From Apteryx mantelli (Eukaryota > Chordata > Aves > Apterygiformes > Apterygidae), in the NCBI RefSeq assembly GCF_036417845.1, contig NC_089994.1:14030001-14094000 (forward strand): DNA of 64,000 bases. Reading direction: 5' to 3'. Of the stretch, positions 1 through 17,027 are shown one piece after another (the stretch's first letter is position 1; the number at the start of each line of letters is the position of its first letter). Position numbers and translations under genes: made by a program. A model generated the notes under the pieces. That model worked only from the letters and a program-made list of their open reading frames with translations, was not told the origin of the DNA and ran no database searches.

Positions 1-429
1 GCACAAGTAATTTTGGCAGTATTTGATCATTGTGCTATTTGTGCCGGCTGAGAGATGGCTTAACTTAAGGTGTTGCCGGCAGGTCTGTGCTTGTGGGGCA
101 CTGAAGTCTGAGAGCACTGAAGAGTTCAAACTCTCTCCTCTCCTTTCATCTTGGCCTTCTCTTCTCCCGGCAGTGTCTTTTCATTCACTTCCCCTGTGTG
201 GCTCTCACCTCCTTTAAGTCTGAGGAGGTCTGATTTCATACTTGGCTTAGGTCAGAGCAGTTCTCAGTGGTGTCCCTAATTAAAATTTATGTATACCCTG
301 CTACCCTTCGGCAGGAAATTAAAAGAGCAGGACACTTCTGGTTGGAGGGCAGAAGTGCAGGGCCTTTAGGGTAAGATCAAAGCTTACTGGAGTCAAAGCA
401 AAGTCTGAGGTTTGGATGAGATCCTTGGG

Positions 430-545
430 CAGAAATATTGCATCTTTAATGCTCCCAGCCCTCAGGTCGCCTTATGAAGTAGAAAGCACTATTGTCTCCA
501 TTTAACAGCTGGAAAATGGCAATACTAAAGACTGAATCTTTGAGC
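430..545 (+). repeat. Possible MIR/L2-type ancient repeat fragment
   Basis: The text 'attgtctccatttaacagct' followed by 'ggaaaatggcaata' resembles the MIR-type core 'attatcttcattttacagatgaggaaa'. It is very diverged and the boundaries are approximate. Confidence 0.3.
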
Positions 546-1376
546 ATCTAATCTCCCAGAAGCAGAGATGTGGCATGCCTGTGATGTCTGTGCCGTGCCG
601 TGGCGCAAGGGGCAGAGCTGCCCAGGCTAGTGAGTCTACCCAGCGCCAGACGCTGTGGAGGAAAGCGTGGAGCTGGGGAGGCAGCACAGCTTCAGTCATG
701 GAGGAATAAGCCCCTCAGCAGAGCTAATTCGCTTGGGCACTGCACCGTGCAAATGTAGGTACTGCTTTCAGCGCCCGGCTGGCTTAGCCAGCTGGGAAAA
801 GTTCATGGCCGTCGCAGCCTGGCCGGCCCGGGGGTCCTTGCAGGCATGCGGCTGGGAAGGCCTGGCACAGTGGTGAGCTGTAAAGGGTCTTTCCACTTCT
901 CCAGGACTGCCCTGACCCCTTCCCGCCTTCCCTCCCGTGTGGCTGTTTTCATCAAGAACGCCGCCCAAACTTCAAAATCCATCTCCAAAAGTCAAAATGT
1001 CCTTTCTGAGGCTTCGGGAACCACCTGTCGCTGCAGCATGTACTGCATAATTAGAACTGACAATCCCTCTCTAGAGATCTCTTGGAAGCTGGAAAAATGA
1101 GAGTGTTGTCAAAAAAATCGCAGTGCTTCCAGTATGTGTGATGCAGTGATGGAGATGAAAGATGAGTGATTCCAAGGAGGCAGAGAATATATCAGCCCAG
1201 TGCCTGTTTCTAACTAGTTCAGCAATCTAAAACCATCTATGAGGATTTACATTTCTCTTATAGCCTTAAAGAAAATGTATTTTATACTGACTTCTCTGTT
1301 TCTCCCTCTTTGCTCTAGCAAACCAACAGCAAGTTTCATAGCAGTCATTCTTAAAGCCACAATAGTGGTGGTAATT

Positions 1377-1402
1377 TCTTTTGCATCAGTTGATGCAAAA
1401 GA
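1377..1402. other. Perfect 12-bp-arm palindrome with 2-bp spacer
   Basis: The arms at 1377-1388 and 1391-1402 are exact reverse complements separated by GT. Each arm contains TTGCATCA or its complement TGATGCAA. That octamer is close to the C/EBP-ATF composite element (TGATGCAAT) bound by CHOP or ATF4 with C/EBP proteins. The palindrome is seen directly; any factor binding is inference. Confidence 0.55.
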
Positions 1403-3879
1403 TTTTTTATATTTTGTTCATTTTTCAGTTTGTTAGTCATCTTCCATAACATGATGAAAGCCCTTTAAAGGAGGACCATATTGTTTCTAACAGAATAAAA
1501 ATAAATTTAATTGGAGGCAGCGTTCAATCATAATTCAAATAGTAATCTTAGTGCTGAGTAATAGATACAAATCTCAGAAACGGATTTGTAAATTTTGTAG
1601 GTGCACAGTGACTTCCGTGGTGCTTAGCGCTCCCATTTCAGGGCAGAACTGGTCAGCTGGAGAGGTAGGGAGTTCTCTTTAGGGATTGTCGAAAAGATCT
1701 ATTTATAACAGCTGTCATCTTGGCTGATGCTTTGGGACCTGACCTGGGGACTCCCTGGATTAAGAGCGAGATCTGAAATTGGTGAGCTAAATCCTGTGCC
1801 TTGCCCAGCCCTGGGAACTCGCTGCCTGTGCAGCCAGGTGTGCGGAGGAGCTGTGATCCGCACGCCGCAGCACATCATAAGTGCCTCACTCCCATCCCAC
1901 CTACGCCCCCAAAGCCACCTGGGTGCGACAGTCATTTGAATTTGTTCATCGAGTAGAGTTCTCCTTTGCAGCTTTACAATTTATCAAAAATGACCTGGGA
2001 AGGATAGATGAGAAATGATGGGGAGTATGGCTCAGGGTAATGAGGAGAAAAATAGGAGTTCTTTAGAACGACAGACTTGTTAACATAGTTGTAATATATG
2101 TGATGGCAGTGCCAAAAAAGAAAACTCAATATAGCCAGTGAAAATACCATACTGTGCAAATAACGTAGAGATTCAGTCAATCCAATCCCTACAGCCGCCC
2201 ATGCGATGGCAGAGCATGGGTATCACCCAAAGGCAAAAAAGTTACCATGGCTACCGAAGCGGCAAGAAATCCGTGAAGGTGGCAGGAGCGTGTGTGCTGA
2301 TAGGAAAAGCCCCGCGCTCCCTCGGGCAGCAGGGCAATGTGAGGCCAGGGGCATCAGAGCCACCGACTGCCGGAGGGGATCAAATGATAAGTAAAATTCT
2401 CTTTCCCTTCTTTGGTGAGAGCTCGTGTTCTGTGGAGGGAGTGTCACTAGCTGGGTACTGGGGGTCTGGTCTCCTCTGTGACTATTAAGTGCTGCTGCAA
2501 TGTGTTAATGAAACATTTTTAGGAGGAGGAAGTGTTTGGATTTAAGGGTTGGCAAAGGGGAATGATCTCCACATTGTGGAGACCATGCCTTACCGAGGAG
2601 CAGCCTGTTGCAAGGGCACGGCAAAGCAGGATGTGGATCCCCCAAGCGGTGATGCCGCTGAGAATGCCGGGTACACGTAGCCTGAACAAGGAGAGAAAGT
2701 TCAGAGACATCTCCGTTTGGGACAAACCAAGAGCTCTAGCATGTCCAAAAGGGACATTTCCCCAATTCGGAAATGCTCAGGCATCAGCTGGTGTCGCAGT
2801 CTAGCTGTGCTACCACAACATCTCCAGCTTAGGAGGCAAGGCAAGATTTGGTCTCCCTGGGGGGACAACCAGCTTGCTGTAGTAAGCCGGGCTGGGGGAT
2901 GGTTCAGGAGGCTGCACCCTCCATGGGTGCCACAGAGGAGAAACTTCTTGTTCATTAAGGGAAATCTTTTCTAATAAAGAGCTTTTGCTTTTATATAGAA
3001 CAAGCAGTGTTCAAGTGGAATATTTCTTTCAGTATTGATCTTCTAGCTACATTTCTGTTGTTCTAACAGGCAAGTGAGAATGACATATACTTTCTGCGAC
3101 CAATAGTCTGGTAGGGCATAAAACACCTACCTGGTAAATTCATCCTAATATAGATTTCATGCTTAATGTAGTACAAAGCATTGTAAAATCAGTTAAGTGT
3201 TATGGTAGCCAATAGAACTATTTTTGGTCATTTGTGAATCAGAGAAATACGGTGGCAAAATTTGTATGCCTTCCACTGAGCCATGTGCTGGGACGTTTGT
3301 GGGGCAGAAAGGAGCTGGCGGAGATTTTAGGTGGCTCTAGACAAGGGGAGCATAGCGTATGCTGGATATGGCAATTAGACGTGTCATGCACGCTTAGTTT
3401 TACTGTTGTGGAAATTATAGACAAAATCAGAGTTACTGACTGCAGGTGAATGCTGCTAGTTGTTTGGTTTCACAGCCTGGGCCTGAAGTCAATGTGTTCC
3501 TGCTGCCGGGACCCGGGAGAGCTGGGCGGCCAGGACCGTGCGGCACACGCTTCGCCCCAGCAGTGCCCCCGGGGTGCTGGAGCCCCCTTTGCCTGCCCTT
3601 CTTGCTTTTGGGGAGGCTCGGTGTCTCCTAAGTAGCCTTCAGCTGCCCTGGGAGAATATAGGAGTCGTTGGCAGTAGTGTGTGGCCTCGGGGCCCCCCTC
3701 CATCTGGTAAGAGAGCTCGGGGTATTGGACGTGTTTGTCGCTCTTCTCCCTGCTTCCCCGGATGACTGCAGCGAACGATACAGAGCACGTGTGGTTTTCA
3801 GCTCCAGAGATCTAGGAAGATGTAGCCTAATTAACATAGGCGAGAAAGCATCGTCACATTCATTACAAACAGTCGCGGC

Positions 3880-4215
3880 TTCTCAAACCGAAAGCACGAG
3901 GCGGTGGGTCCAGCCCGGCTCCCCAGCTAGCTCCACTGGGCAGCGAGAGCAGCGGCGGGCGGGAAGCGCCGCCGTCCCGTTGCGGCTGGACGGCAGGGCT
4001 TGCCGGGCGGCCAGCGGCAGCACCGAGCGGCCGTGGCAGCACAGGGAGCGGAGAGCAGCAGGAGCGATCGCAGCCGTTCGGTTTCTCGTCACTCTGCCTG
4101 GCGGCCGGGGCTACGCTCGCAGCCTCTCCCGCACCACGCAGAGGGTCGCGGGCTTTGGGTGGCCCCGCTTGACTGCTGCCTCCTGGCGCCGGTGGGAAAA
4201 GCGAAGGACTGGCTT
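3880..4215. other. Intronic CpG-rich block
   Basis: GC content rises sharply and CpG dinucleotides become dense compared with the AT-rich flanks. Long overlapping open frames appear on both strands, which is expected in GC-rich DNA and is not evidence of coding. It could be an alternative promoter, a lncRNA start or an orphan CpG island. Confidence 0.55.
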
Positions 4216-4317
4216 CTAGCGACAGAAATTTTGGCAACGACAAGATGTACTCATGTAACCCGAGCACCTGAGCTCTTTCTTATTTCTTATAGATTAAGCT
4301 TCGCAAAATCCCTGTAA

Positions 4318-4560
4318 AACAAGGGAGCAGTATCCTCATCTTAAAAATGCATCACAGGGAGATTAAAGCCCAGATACTTAAAGAGATTTAACCACTAAAC
4401 ACCGCTTGGGTTCAGTGGGAGTTACCTCTTCAATAGCCTTGAGAATCCAATCTAAATAAATTAAACATGGTCATCTAAGAAGCGTGTGACAGAGTTGGGA
4501 ACTAATCCCAGACTTCCTAAAAGGTTGTGCCTTCACCCTCCTTCCTGCAAAAGAGCACAG
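4318..4560 (+). repeat. MIR-like ancient amniote SINE remnant
   Basis: The block runs in the order expected for a MIR-like element as found in reptile and bird genomes: 'gtatcctcatcttaaaaatg', then 'cacagggagattaaag', then 'gtgacagagttgggaactaa' and 'cccagacttcct'. Each piece matches its consensus counterpart loosely, so it is old. Edges are approximate. Confidence 0.45.
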
Positions 4561-6799
4561 CGCTATTCATTTCTCTAAAGATGCTCCAGACTTCATGGCG
4601 CGTTTGGGTTTCAGTTGGGCAGAGTTTCATTGTAATGTTTTTGTTTTGATCCATGGCCCCTGTTGATTACAGCTTATTGGAGAAAATTTGACAAAACATA
4701 TTGTGTCAGAATTGGAAGTTCTGTAGAAATGCTTCACAGAATGATGTTAATTTCCCTGGAATTTCATCTCTGAAAGGGAAAAAAAAAAAAAGAAAGGCAG
4801 AGTTCCCGTTGTGTCAAAGAACATCTTGTTTTGACATTTCCAAAATGAAGTGTTTTGATTTGTCATTTTAAAATAACGTTTTGCTTGATGGTATGCTATT
4901 TTTACATAATTTTAAGCATTTGAAATTGAGATGAAACTGCATTTCGTGACCCAAAAATGAAACCCAATGCAAGGGTCTTGAAAGCCCTTCTGAAATGAAA
5001 CATTCGTTCTCCACGCAGCTCTACTGCCAGTCTCCAGGGAAAGGGATCCCACGACAGCAGCAATGTGCCACTGCCACATGGCTCCTGGCTGGCCTGAGCA
5101 CAGTGGCTCCGTGGGGACAAGAAGCCCTTTACACGCTGCAGGTGGCCCATAGGTGTGTACTAAATCATGGGTGAGGACAGCGTGTAAGAATGTCCACAAA
5201 TGACTGTCATCTGCTCTTCTGTCATTGTGTCCTGGAAAAATGCATAGATTCTGTGCAAATCCACTGCATAAAGATATATTTGACTGCTCTTAGAAGTGGA
5301 AATGGCTACAAAATTAACATTGGAGGGAAAAATCCACTGAAATTATATACTTCAGATCTTGATTTAAAAAACCAAAAGGTGATTCCTCAGCAGAGACTTT
5401 TAATAAGGGGGGTTTCAGTTAGTTACACTGACACACTGCAAACATTGTGTCAGATCCCTAACGCTCACAAAGGAAGAAGTATTAAACTTGCAGCTAGAAT
5501 TGGATGTTTGCCCAGAATTGTGAGTCCTTTTAAAATGTGCCATTACATATTTCACTCAGGTATATTTTGCTGAGGATAATGTATTAATGTATGCCACAAA
5601 GCTATAGAGCAAAATAAAATTTTCTTAGAAATTAATTGGCATCAGAGTTTTCTCAATCAGTATCCCCTGTAATGTGCTTCAGGTGGATTAGTGCAGTAAG
5701 AAGGTTACCAGAGCGCCGTTTTTCTCCTGCATGGGTCTCTGCTTATATCTGTTCATTGCTGAACTTGCTCTGGAGCAGGGTTAGGTGGGCGTGGGACGTG
5801 ATCCCATGGAGCTGCATGGCAGGAAAGCAGCCCTAACGCCCTCAGGAACTTGGGAAGGTGCTTGTCTCTGGGTACAAAGCAGATATAGTGGTGGATCTAA
5901 GTAGCTTTTGGAGTCGTGCTGTTACAGCAGGAAAACCAACACAGAACAGCGCAGACACTTTGAAGGTGTGGACCTTCAAAACCCAGAGCACCCTTTGGTT
6001 TTTTCTGCACCTGCAGACTCCAGATGGGGCACTTGACACCACCTCTCACAGAGGCACAATCTTGCTGCATGGAGTGGGGAACCAGCTGTGAAGGCGATGA
6101 CCAAGTAAAAAAACATTGTGAACACAGCTGGAAATTTACTTACTTTGAAAGGGTATTTTCAGGTTTTGGCAAGTATTTCAAAACTTGCAGTCAAAACTCC
6201 AGATATTTAAAATTAAGAAGACCTTAGGCAGTGTAAATCCCCCAGTGTGGGGATAGCTGTTAACGTGATGCTAGATTTAAAATCTGGCTGGAATCAAATC
6301 ACTAGATTTCAAGCCAAGTCATTCTTCCTTCTCCAGCTGTGGAGCAGCCCAGCTTGGGATGTTAACTCCACTGAATGTGCAAGTCACTGAGCAATTATGG
6401 AACAGGACGAGTCTCCCTAAACTTGACGTGGTATCTGTTTGCCCCTACTGTTTCCTTCTGGATGAGAAAGCTTTCTCTTCTCTGCAATGCAGGAGGTGCT
6501 TTAATTATTCCTCAGGAGCAGCTATTTGGTGGTTGCTCCCAGTTCCAGCAGCATCCAGGCTGGTTAAGAGATCTGCTATTGCAGATTTGTGGCTGGTGAT
6601 TTCGTATCCTCTGGGTTCTCGCAGAATCCCAGACTAGGACAGGTCTCTTCTCCAGACATATACTGGAAGGCGTATCTACCCCCTTGCGCTGCATCTTCAT
6701 TATAATCATTTGTCTGTCTTGCATAATTTCAGGCTGGAGTTGGTTATCACTTTAACGAATCTTACCCCAACACTGCGGGTTAAGCACGGGTGATTAGAG

Positions 6800-7060
6800 G
6801 TGACTCCACCTCCCCTGAGTCATTTATAAGTGACTTATAGAGCTAATAATGGCCTCATCCTTTTGTACCTTGGTACACAGCTTGTGTTCTGGAGTCTTTT
6901 ATAGCTCAAATGAGCAGTTTTTGCTTATTTATTTCCCTCCTCATTCATTTTTAATGGTTATAAGAGACTCCCCCATTCTTCTTCTGACAGCAGTGATTTA
7001 GGCAGGATTCATTAACATAACTTACGTTACTAAATATCACCATTTATGCTGGTAGACCAA
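6800..7060. other. Candidate conserved non-coding block in intron
   Basis: This is a repeat-free, AT-leaning stretch rich in homeodomain-type words (TAATAATGG, TTATTTATTT, TTTTTAATGG, CATTAAC) with no open frame of note. The call rests on sequence texture only. Confidence 0.2.
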
Positions 7061-8039
7061 GGCAAGTGTGCACAGTGCTAAATCAGCAGAGATCCCATAA
7101 GCCTGCCAGGGCGACAGGGCTGCGCTTTAAGTGTGCATTACAAACAGAGCATGCTTGCACAGAGAGAGATCACTTACGGAAGCACGGATTGGGGATAGAT
7201 TCCCAGATTCCCAGAATGTTCCGAAAATACAGATTCTTATATGGAAATATCAGAGACTTGCTCTACTAATTGGCCACCCTTGAAATGTCTAAACCAGAAG
7301 CTTTGTAACTGCTCTAGGTACATCTTATTTTCAAAGACTTAATAGCTGTGACTTTGTATGAGCTCCAACAGAATTACTGTAGCAGAAAAGCAGTTTCCTG
7401 TAAGGTTTTCACCATTATTCCCTGGGAATTTAATAGTGACAGTGAGGGGGGGAACAGTGTTTTCCAGATATTTCTGAGGACTAACAGTGAAATGTCAGTA
7501 CCTCGTCTGGGAATTGCGATACTCATTCCCCATTCCTTCCTTCCCATTAGATCTTTGGCATCTATTCAGCCCAAACCTAGCACAGGGTATGTGGGACCAA
7601 AGGAAGAGTTAGCCACACAATTTCTCATAGCTCCTGCAAAAGGATAGTGTAAAATGCTGTTAGGAAAGGGATGGGACCACTGCTTGCTGGAGCACTGGGT
7701 GCAGGAGGCCAGGGCAACAGGAATCACGTGTGACCTAGGAGGGCCCTTCCTTGCTTCTTTCCGTGTTTTTCCCAGGCTGGCTGAAGTCCTGCTACTCTAA
7801 GGCTACAAAGGGCTTAGTGTTTTCTTCCTCAGGTAGTCTAGCAAACTGTGAAGTAAAAAAGAGAAACTAATAAATTCTGATTTCTCTTGCTTGTCATCAA
7901 ACCTGAAGAGTATACAGACTATGGGGGGATTCTGAGGGGAGTTTTGGTAGGTGGATTTTGGGATGCCTAATGTGTAGAGCTGCTCTTGGGGCTGAGGAAT
8001 GAATATCTACAGTGAGGATTTTGTGGTAGGGAGCAGCAC

Positions 8040-8300
8040 TGACTTGACTCTGTTCCCATTTCGGACTACATGAGCGGGGTTTTGAATTAAGTGCAATGCT
8101 GAGCACATTTGAAATATTCCGCTCCGCGCATTTTGCAGTGTTGACGATTGAACTCAACATCCAACTTGCCAGCAGCCACGTGTTTAGGATGTGCACGGTG
8201 CACTTACAAATCTCATTGCTAATTCTGTACCATGCTGGCAATAAGGGACCTCTAACCTCCGCCGCCCTGGCTCACTGCGATTAGATATCTGCGTGCGACT
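8040..8300. other. Candidate conserved non-coding block in intron
   Basis: The stretch is unique and non-repetitive. It contains an E-box CACGTG at 8178-8183 and the doubled palindrome GTGCACGGTGCAC at 8191-8203. No plausible coding frame covers it. An enhancer role is inference only. Confidence 0.2.
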
Positions 8301-8929
8301 CGGATGAAGCTTTCTTAGTTGTTCACCGATGTAAGAAAAAGAGGTGGAGCTGCAGGAGCCAAATGAAACCCAGAGTACTTCCATATCCTACCAAGTTCAT
8401 GCCTAAAAAAGCCATTCAAACCCCAGTTCCCTCAAGAGATAAAAGTTCCCTGTATTGAGAGAGTTTCTGGAGCATCTTGAACTAAGTATAGCCTCCCTTA
8501 ATTAATGGAAGGCAGCTCAGCGTCGTTGTGTGAAAAGCTCCGGTGACACAAAGCCCGGAAAGGCTTTAGCAAGGGAGCACAGCACCAGAAGGATTTAATG
8601 GCATTATAATGTCCTTGTGTTACAGTGCCACAACATAGAGAGACGTATTCCAGGAGTACATTAGCAGTAAAAGAAAATGTACTCTTTCTCTCTCAAGCCC
8701 TTTTCACCTTTACTGAAAAACAGGGTTGCCATGAGAGATCAAAACTCAAAGGCAAGAGAAAAGGAAAAGGAGATATGGGTGGAAGTCCCAAGATTTTGGA
8801 AAAAAATATATTGTTTTTCCCTGCAAATCCCCCACCATGCTCCAGTTCCTTTGCAGTTCCTCTTACTTTTTATAATGTGTTTAGCGGTTTTTGGAAATCT
8901 GTCTGTTTTGGGACAAAGCTCTGGTAACC

Positions 8930-9320
8930 TCGTAATCGCCCTTAGTGGCCGTTTGGGGAGCAGTCAGAGCGCAGGCCCTCCCTCGTTCACACGCGCAACG
9001 CGCGCACGTCTGCAGGGCTGCGTGCGTTTGGTCCGTTCGCGCGTTTCCTAAACTTGGAGCGGGGCCGTTTCCACCGTGTGTGGCGAGCCGTGTAAAACGC
9101 GCACCGCAGCAGGGCAAAGGCGCCTGGGAGCGAAAGGCTGCTTGTAGGAATTAAGGCTGAAGGAAAGGGGCTGCTGGGCAGCCTGAGGAGCTGAAATCCT
9201 TTGCAGATTGCAGAGGAGCCCAGCAGGCTCAGGAGGGCCAGCGGCAGCCTGCGGGGCGGCCGCCTGCTCTGCTCCCTTGGCTGCCTCTTTGCTTACCGTG
9301 TGCGTGTTCGTCCTGTGGAG
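8930..9320. other. Intronic CpG-rich block
   Basis: CpG dinucleotides are very dense, especially at about 8985-9075, where words such as CACGCGCAACGCGCGCACG and GTTCGCGCG occur. The flanks are ordinary intron DNA. No exon with a convincing frame or splice sites was identified. Candidate orphan CpG island or alternative promoter. Confidence 0.6.
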
Positions 9321-12300
9321 GCTCGGCTGAGGCTCGTCAAACTCATTGCACAAAATACGCACAAGTGACTCATTTCCAAGAAACAGCTTAGAAAACTCAG
9401 TCTCAAAAGAGGCAGAGAAGCTTGGTGTTTTTTCTTTTACAGTTTTTGCTCTTTCTCTGGTGCCGCAAGATGAATGGTTCGGATGTGTCTGCAGTAACAG
9501 CGGCCTGGCTAATCGGCCTTTCTATTGACGACCTGTTTCTGAATGTCCCAGCCTGATTTATGAAAATGTACTGTATTTTGCACCGTGTTTTGGTGTTGCT
9601 CTGTTAGGACTGCATGCAAACTGCAGCAGAACAGTGATGCTTATTCATTCAATCAGTGAAGGGCTGGCTGGGAACTGAATGATCTCATAGTTATTGCTGT
9701 CCTGGCTTGCAGAAAGGGAAACAGGAGGGAACGGCTATCCCAAGCCTACTCATTTTTTCCCTGACCGTCAGTTTGTTTTGTAAATCATAATCTTAAAAGC
9801 ACAAGGTCATGGTATTTCTTTAATCATTCATGTAGGAGGTTTTTAAGGCTGGAATTTTTTTTAACTCTCTCTCTATAATAACCCCTGATAAACTTGGAAC
9901 TGAAGTCTGTTTGCCTGCCAACTTTTGTTTTTCTTGCTATTGCTTGAGCATTAATGAATTTAAAATCCGAGAACCTGATTCTCTTCCCTTACTAATGTCA
10001 TTCAAAAGCCCTGCTGCAGGGTGCAGGGTGGGGAGAGGCCGGGGTCTGCGGGGAACAGGACCCTGGGGCTCGGTGCTGTGCGAGCAGAGGCTGCGGTGGC
10101 TTGCAGAGATCCCCCAGCTGTGATTTCTGTGCTGCAAGGCACAGAAGCTTATCTTGTACCTTAAATCACTAGCAAAGGGTTTCAATCCTAGGTTAACCAC
10201 TCATGGGGACACATAATTGCCTAATGTGTTAATTAGCTAAGGCACATGAGTGCTAGGTGGTGCTAGCAAGAAGCAGAGGCAGTAAGGAAGCGGTGCTGGA
10301 AGCTGTTACCCTGGCCCCATGGTAAAGAAGAAGAAAATCCTTGTCTGCAGGCCATTCACCTGTAAGCGGTGTCCAGCCTGCAGAGCACAAGGGCACGTGA
10401 AGGCCCTCAGGCCATTCAGGTCCTGGGCAGAGTATTTTCCTTGGGGCCACCTTGTCTCACACTTTGCCCTGCTGCCTCGCAGGTGAAACCCAGCACTTTG
10501 AGACACTGCCCGGTTTTCCTCCTCACCAGCATCCCAGGGAAAAGAGAAAGGTAGAAAACAGCAGGCAGAGCTTATTAGCACGTAGGAAAGCTGTCTGGTT
10601 TCAGAACAGCACTTGAAATACAAAAAGGCAACAGGGGCAAGCGCAGTGCCAGCAAGGAATAGAAGATTTCACTCACAGAAGCTAGGTAAGACGAGGCTAG
10701 AGAAGGAGCAGCTGTACCAGGCACTGTCTGATGGGCTTCTGACTTCCCGCCTGTCGGACTGGTTGTTAGATGTTGTGGGTGGGAAGCATGAAGTAGTTTT
10801 TGCCCTGAAAGTATTGCACTCACTTTACTGTTCCTTTTGCATGGATGCAGGGGCAAGGTCTGCTCCCTCCCTGCTTTTTCCGAGTTGATGGCATCCCTGC
10901 ATGCACGGAAACCAGACGTGCTGCTCCCAGAAGGGGATGTATCCGTGCCACCAGCCTTCCCTCTAGCCACTTACACAGGCACACATGCAGTTTCTCCCAG
11001 GCTTTTGCACAGTCTCATCATCTTCAGCTCAGGCCAGTTTGGATCAGCATTACGATTAAGCAGGTATTACATTAGTGATAAGGGCTCCAGCCAGAGCCAG
11101 GACTCCTCTGCATTCAGGTACCTGCTGGGAGTCCCTTTCCTAGAGTTACTTTCTCCCACGCTTTGAGCCTTCTCGACAGCATCTGAGTTTTTCTTACTGT
11201 ACAGCACAATGAAGCTGGATCCTGACAGGAGCTGTTAACAGCTACTGTAAAACATGCTAACATGAGACTATCCCTAAAAACATAATTCTGCCTGTAAATA
11301 AACTCATTATTTTCCTGCTGAAACCATTAGCAACTCTAAGAATTTGACCTTAAAACAACACCCGCTGCTTGCAAGAGAGGCAGTGCAAGAGTAATGATAA
11401 CCTTTCAGTTTGTGGTACATTACCTGGGCTCAGACAAGCAAGGATGGAAATGGATTTGCTATGGAACTATCTGCAAGGGGTTTTGTTGTTGTTTAAAGAT
11501 AATAATATTAGGAATGCAAATTATCCCACAAAAGCTGGTAATGTTTAAATACGATTTAAATTCATTTAGCATTTAAACAGAAAAGTAGAAAATGGCATTA
11601 AATTCAGATGAGTATGAGACTGTGCATTCTGGAGTCAGAAATATTAAATATATCCACAGAATAGAATAGAAGGTCTGACTGGTAATGGATTGCAAAAAGA
11701 GTTCAGGGTTTTAATAGATCATTCCTTCAGCTCATCAGCACCATAAAGTGGTAGTTAATAAATTATTTGACGTGTACATTTACTCATATATTTTAACTAG
11801 CTGTAATGAACAGGTCCTGTCAGCTCACCTAGATGCTTGCAATAGCTGCTAAATCGCTTGAGTGAGATTTAGTAACTCTCACAAATATTGATGTCCAGAG
11901 CTGCAGGTAATAAATAAAGTGACATCGGACCAGCTTGAGGAGACCATTGTGTAAGACTTTTGTCGGGCCTGCGGCAGAGATGATGTGTTTGGCCCCAATG
12001 AGCACCACTGGGCATCAGTGAGTTCTTCCCTTGTGATTAGTTTTGGCGTGACCACCACTTCCCTGACACCCTTATAGGACTCTTGCAGAACCTATTCATC
12101 TGATGAATCAATGGCATTGAAAGTATTGAGATGCCAATCATTTTTAAATACGGGAAAGTAGCAGTGGAACCGCACTCTGTGCTCATCAAGCCAGTCCTGA
12201 CTGCTCCTCCATTTGCTGAGAAAGAAGGTTCCCAGTTTTGCTCACCTGGCTGCAGCAAAGGTCTTCCCCTCCCAGCTCTTTGTGTTCAGTGGAGTCCGCA

Positions 12301-13043
12301 GCAGGTTTGAGGAATTGCTTTGTTGAGGACTGGGACAAACCTCCTTCTTCCAGGAGAAAACGATATGGAAAGCTCAGAAACTGTCCAAACGCTTGCACAG
12401 AGGCACCTTCAGCCTTCCCACAAAGTCCTGACCAAGTGATCATGAGTTTGGCTTCATATTTTCTTTGAAAGGGGCTCTCCTACGAACCCTCTGTCCCCAT
12501 TTGGGGGTGCACTTCATTGCAAGCCAGAAGGGCAGGGCTCTGCCTACCAAACCACGTGCCTCCCAGCAGCCTGTCACCTGTCTGCAACAGCAGTTCATGT
12601 TGACTGGAGAAATTTGCTCCCCTACAGAATTACATACGCAGGCAGTTACTTAACTCTTCCTTCCCATGTATATGCCATATTCCTTGGGCTGCACATGAAG
12701 TAGAGGAGGAAGATAGTACAGTCCGGCTGAGCTCTGGGGAGAGGAATCCTGTCCCTGTGCCGCTGCACTGGGACTGGGCAATCAGAACCAACCATCCTAG
12801 AGCAGCAGTGGGAATTAAAGACAGAAGGGAGCTGTTCTTTTATCTTTGATTTTTGGAAACATTTACAGCAGGAAAAGCCTGCTTTTTAAAATGATGCCAA
12901 ATTATACAGGCTATCAAGGGCACGTCAGGCACTTTTCTTGTTATTCCTAGTTGTCCTTTGAACCTAGAGCTAGTTTAAACCTAAATCCTCTCTCTTCCTT
13001 CCTCTCACTTTACCAGCATGTGGTGTACTTCATTATTTTGTGA

Positions 13044-16890
<3,847 letters not shown>

Positions 16891-17000
16891 TGAGTCCATG
16901 AGTCAACAAATTAACATGCCTCATCTCTCCTGGCTGCATCCCGTAAATAAGATGAAGTTCTACACATGACTCAATGACATGTCATAAATAAGCAACAGGA

Positions 17001-17027
17001 CACACACACACACACACACAAACACAC
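17001..17027. repeat. (CA)n microsatellite
   Basis: Ten uninterrupted CA units at 17001-17020, followed by AACACAC. Likely polymorphic in length. Confidence 0.95.

Noticed and set aside
3668..4219. 183-codon plus-strand open frame
   Set aside because: GC-rich block with overlapping minus-strand frames; composition explains the openness and no family is recognisable.
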